From: Clostridium_AF sediminicola | GTDB lineage: Bacteria; Bacillota; Clostridia; Clostridiales; Clostridiaceae | NCBI RefSeq assembly: GCF_050402865.1 | Contig: NZ_BAABMF010000008.1 | Coordinates: 62,001 to 126,000 of the forward strand | Reading direction: 5' to 3' | Length of the DNA: 64,000 nt | In this document: positions 63,237-64,000 of the stretch, piece by piece | Position numbering within the stretch: position 1 is the first letter of the stretch | How the letters are laid out: every line of letters starts with the position of its first letter | Program-made: the position numbers and the translations under genes | The notes under the pieces: generated by a model | The model's input: the letters and a program-made list of their open reading frames with translations, nothing else | Database searches by the model: none | Told to the model about the DNA's origin: nothing

Positions 63237-64000
63237 TTATTACACCTCCATTTATTAACTTTAAGAAATAATCTTCTAATGAACTCTGTTTTTTTGTAAT
63301 AGATTGAATTCCAATATCATTTAAAATCAAAGCTTTAGATATTTCTTTTTGTGTAATATTTGACTTATATACCCTCAGTAAATTATTATCTATTATTTTA
63401 AAATTAGTTATTTCTAGATTGTTATCTAGAATATAAGCAGCTTTTGTACTATCTTCAACATTAATCTCAATAAATTCTGTATTACTTCCTCTAATAGCTT
63501 CCATAGAAACCTCTTCTATTAATCTTCCATTACTAATAACTCCAATTGTATCAGCTATCTGCTCTATTTCACTTAAAATATGACTTGATATTAATATGGT
63601 TATTCCATACTCTTTGCTCAACATTTTAAATAAACCTCTCATTTCCTTAATCCCTACTGGATCAAGTCCATTTATTGGTTCATCCAATATCAAAAATTCA
63701 GGTTTTGTAATAATAGCTCTTGCTATTCCTAATCTTTGTTTCATCCCAAGAGAAAAATTTTTAACAGTTTTATCATTGATACTTCCCAAATTTACAAGCT
63801 TTAATGCCTCATCAATAGCTTTCTTGTTATGAAATCCCATATATCCACAGTGTAATTCTAAATTTTCTCTGCCTGTTAGCTTTTCGTAAAAAACAGGATA
63901 TTCAATAATAGTTCCCATTCGCTTTAGTACTTCATATGACGTATTTGTCAATTTTTCACCAAAGATTTCTATATCACCCGCTGTAGGTTTAATAAGATTT
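63229..64000 (-). CDS. ABC transporter ATP-binding protein, N-terminus outside the window
   Basis: 257 codons to the window edge with no start: the frame continues past the ATG at 63951 through IKPTAGDIEIFGEKLT. Q-loop region, signature FSLGMKQRLGIA, Walker B FLILDEPINGLDP, H-loop ISSHILSEI, and the C-terminal tail KKQSSLEDYFLKLI are present; Walker A is outside. It is a close relative of the ATPase at 1808. Confidence 0.9.
   Translation of the reverse strand, partial: NLIKPTAGDIEIFGEKLTNTSYEVLKRMGTIIEYPVFYEKLTGRENLELHCGYMGFHNKKAIDEALKLVNLGSINDKTVKNFSLGMKQRLGIARAIITKPEFLILDEPINGLDPVGIKEMRGLFKMLSKEYGITILISSHILSEIEQIADTIGVISNGRLIEEVSMEAIRGSNTEFIEINVEDSTKAAYILDNNLEITNFKIIDNNLLRVYKSNITQKEISKALILNDIGIQSITKKQSSLEDYFLKLINGGVINA

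Overview
The window is low-GC DNA and almost certainly comes from an anaerobic, Gram-positive member of the Clostridia. Pointers are AGGAGG-type ribosome sites in front of most genes, many U-tailed hairpin terminators, two NapH-like 4Fe-4S membrane proteins, a cysteine-type sulfatase, DUF1858, choline-binding repeats, a CotH-family protein and a 44-residue CXXC protein of the CD1871A family. No rRNA, tRNA, CRISPR array, phage module or transposase gene was found. I do not name a species.

Layout. 1-4250: two-component system (kinase cut by the window edge) divergent from a lantibiotic/bacitracin-type ABC exporter. 4249-8013: 4Fe-4S membrane protein with a tethered partner and a second two-component system. 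8.2-14.3 kb: orphan prepilin, methyltransferase plus ECF transporter with a leader attenuator, cysteine-desulfurase-like enzyme, GGDEF-EAL protein and CPBP protease. 14.4-20.0 kb: third two-component system divergent from a VTC (polyphosphate polymerase fold)-DUF4956-CotH operon. 20.1-29.1 kb: chemoreceptor, NitT/TauT-type ABC operon behind a probable switching leader, small genes, second orphan prepilin, UPF0316 protein. 29.1-34.5 kb: an XRE-peptide deformylase pair with repeated boxes, then a KDG/KDPG catabolic cluster (IclR regulator, aldolase, two PfkB kinases) with tandem operators on both sides.

34.6-46.3 kb: DUF805, a DUF2087 regulator, YczE-like protein, metallo-hydrolase, a three-gene extracytoplasmic redox operon (TlpA-like lipoprotein, 44-residue CXXC protein, NapH-like protein), iron alcohol dehydrogenase with AraC regulator, a BlaI/M56 pair whose sensor carries ankyrin-like repeats, and a choline-binding lipoprotein. 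46.3-53.2 kb: TetR regulator, an MMPL/RND exporter with a bactofilin-like tail, and a 1168-residue anchored GLUG/coiled-coil surface protein. 53.2-64.0 kb: a truncated M56 gene, fourth two-component system, a DUF2680 secreted protein, two unknown genes and a sulfatase between inverted copies of a 134-bp MITE, then a CmpB-like protein, a DUF1858 pair and a second exporter that runs off the end.

Best candidates for something new: the TetR-MMPL-GLUG/coiled-coil operon; the M56 sensor with extracellular ankyrin-like repeats; the leader with mutually exclusive hairpins before the ABC operon at 23.2 kb; the redox operon with the unannotated 44-residue protein; and the MITE whose terminal repeat supplies the sulfatase stop codon.
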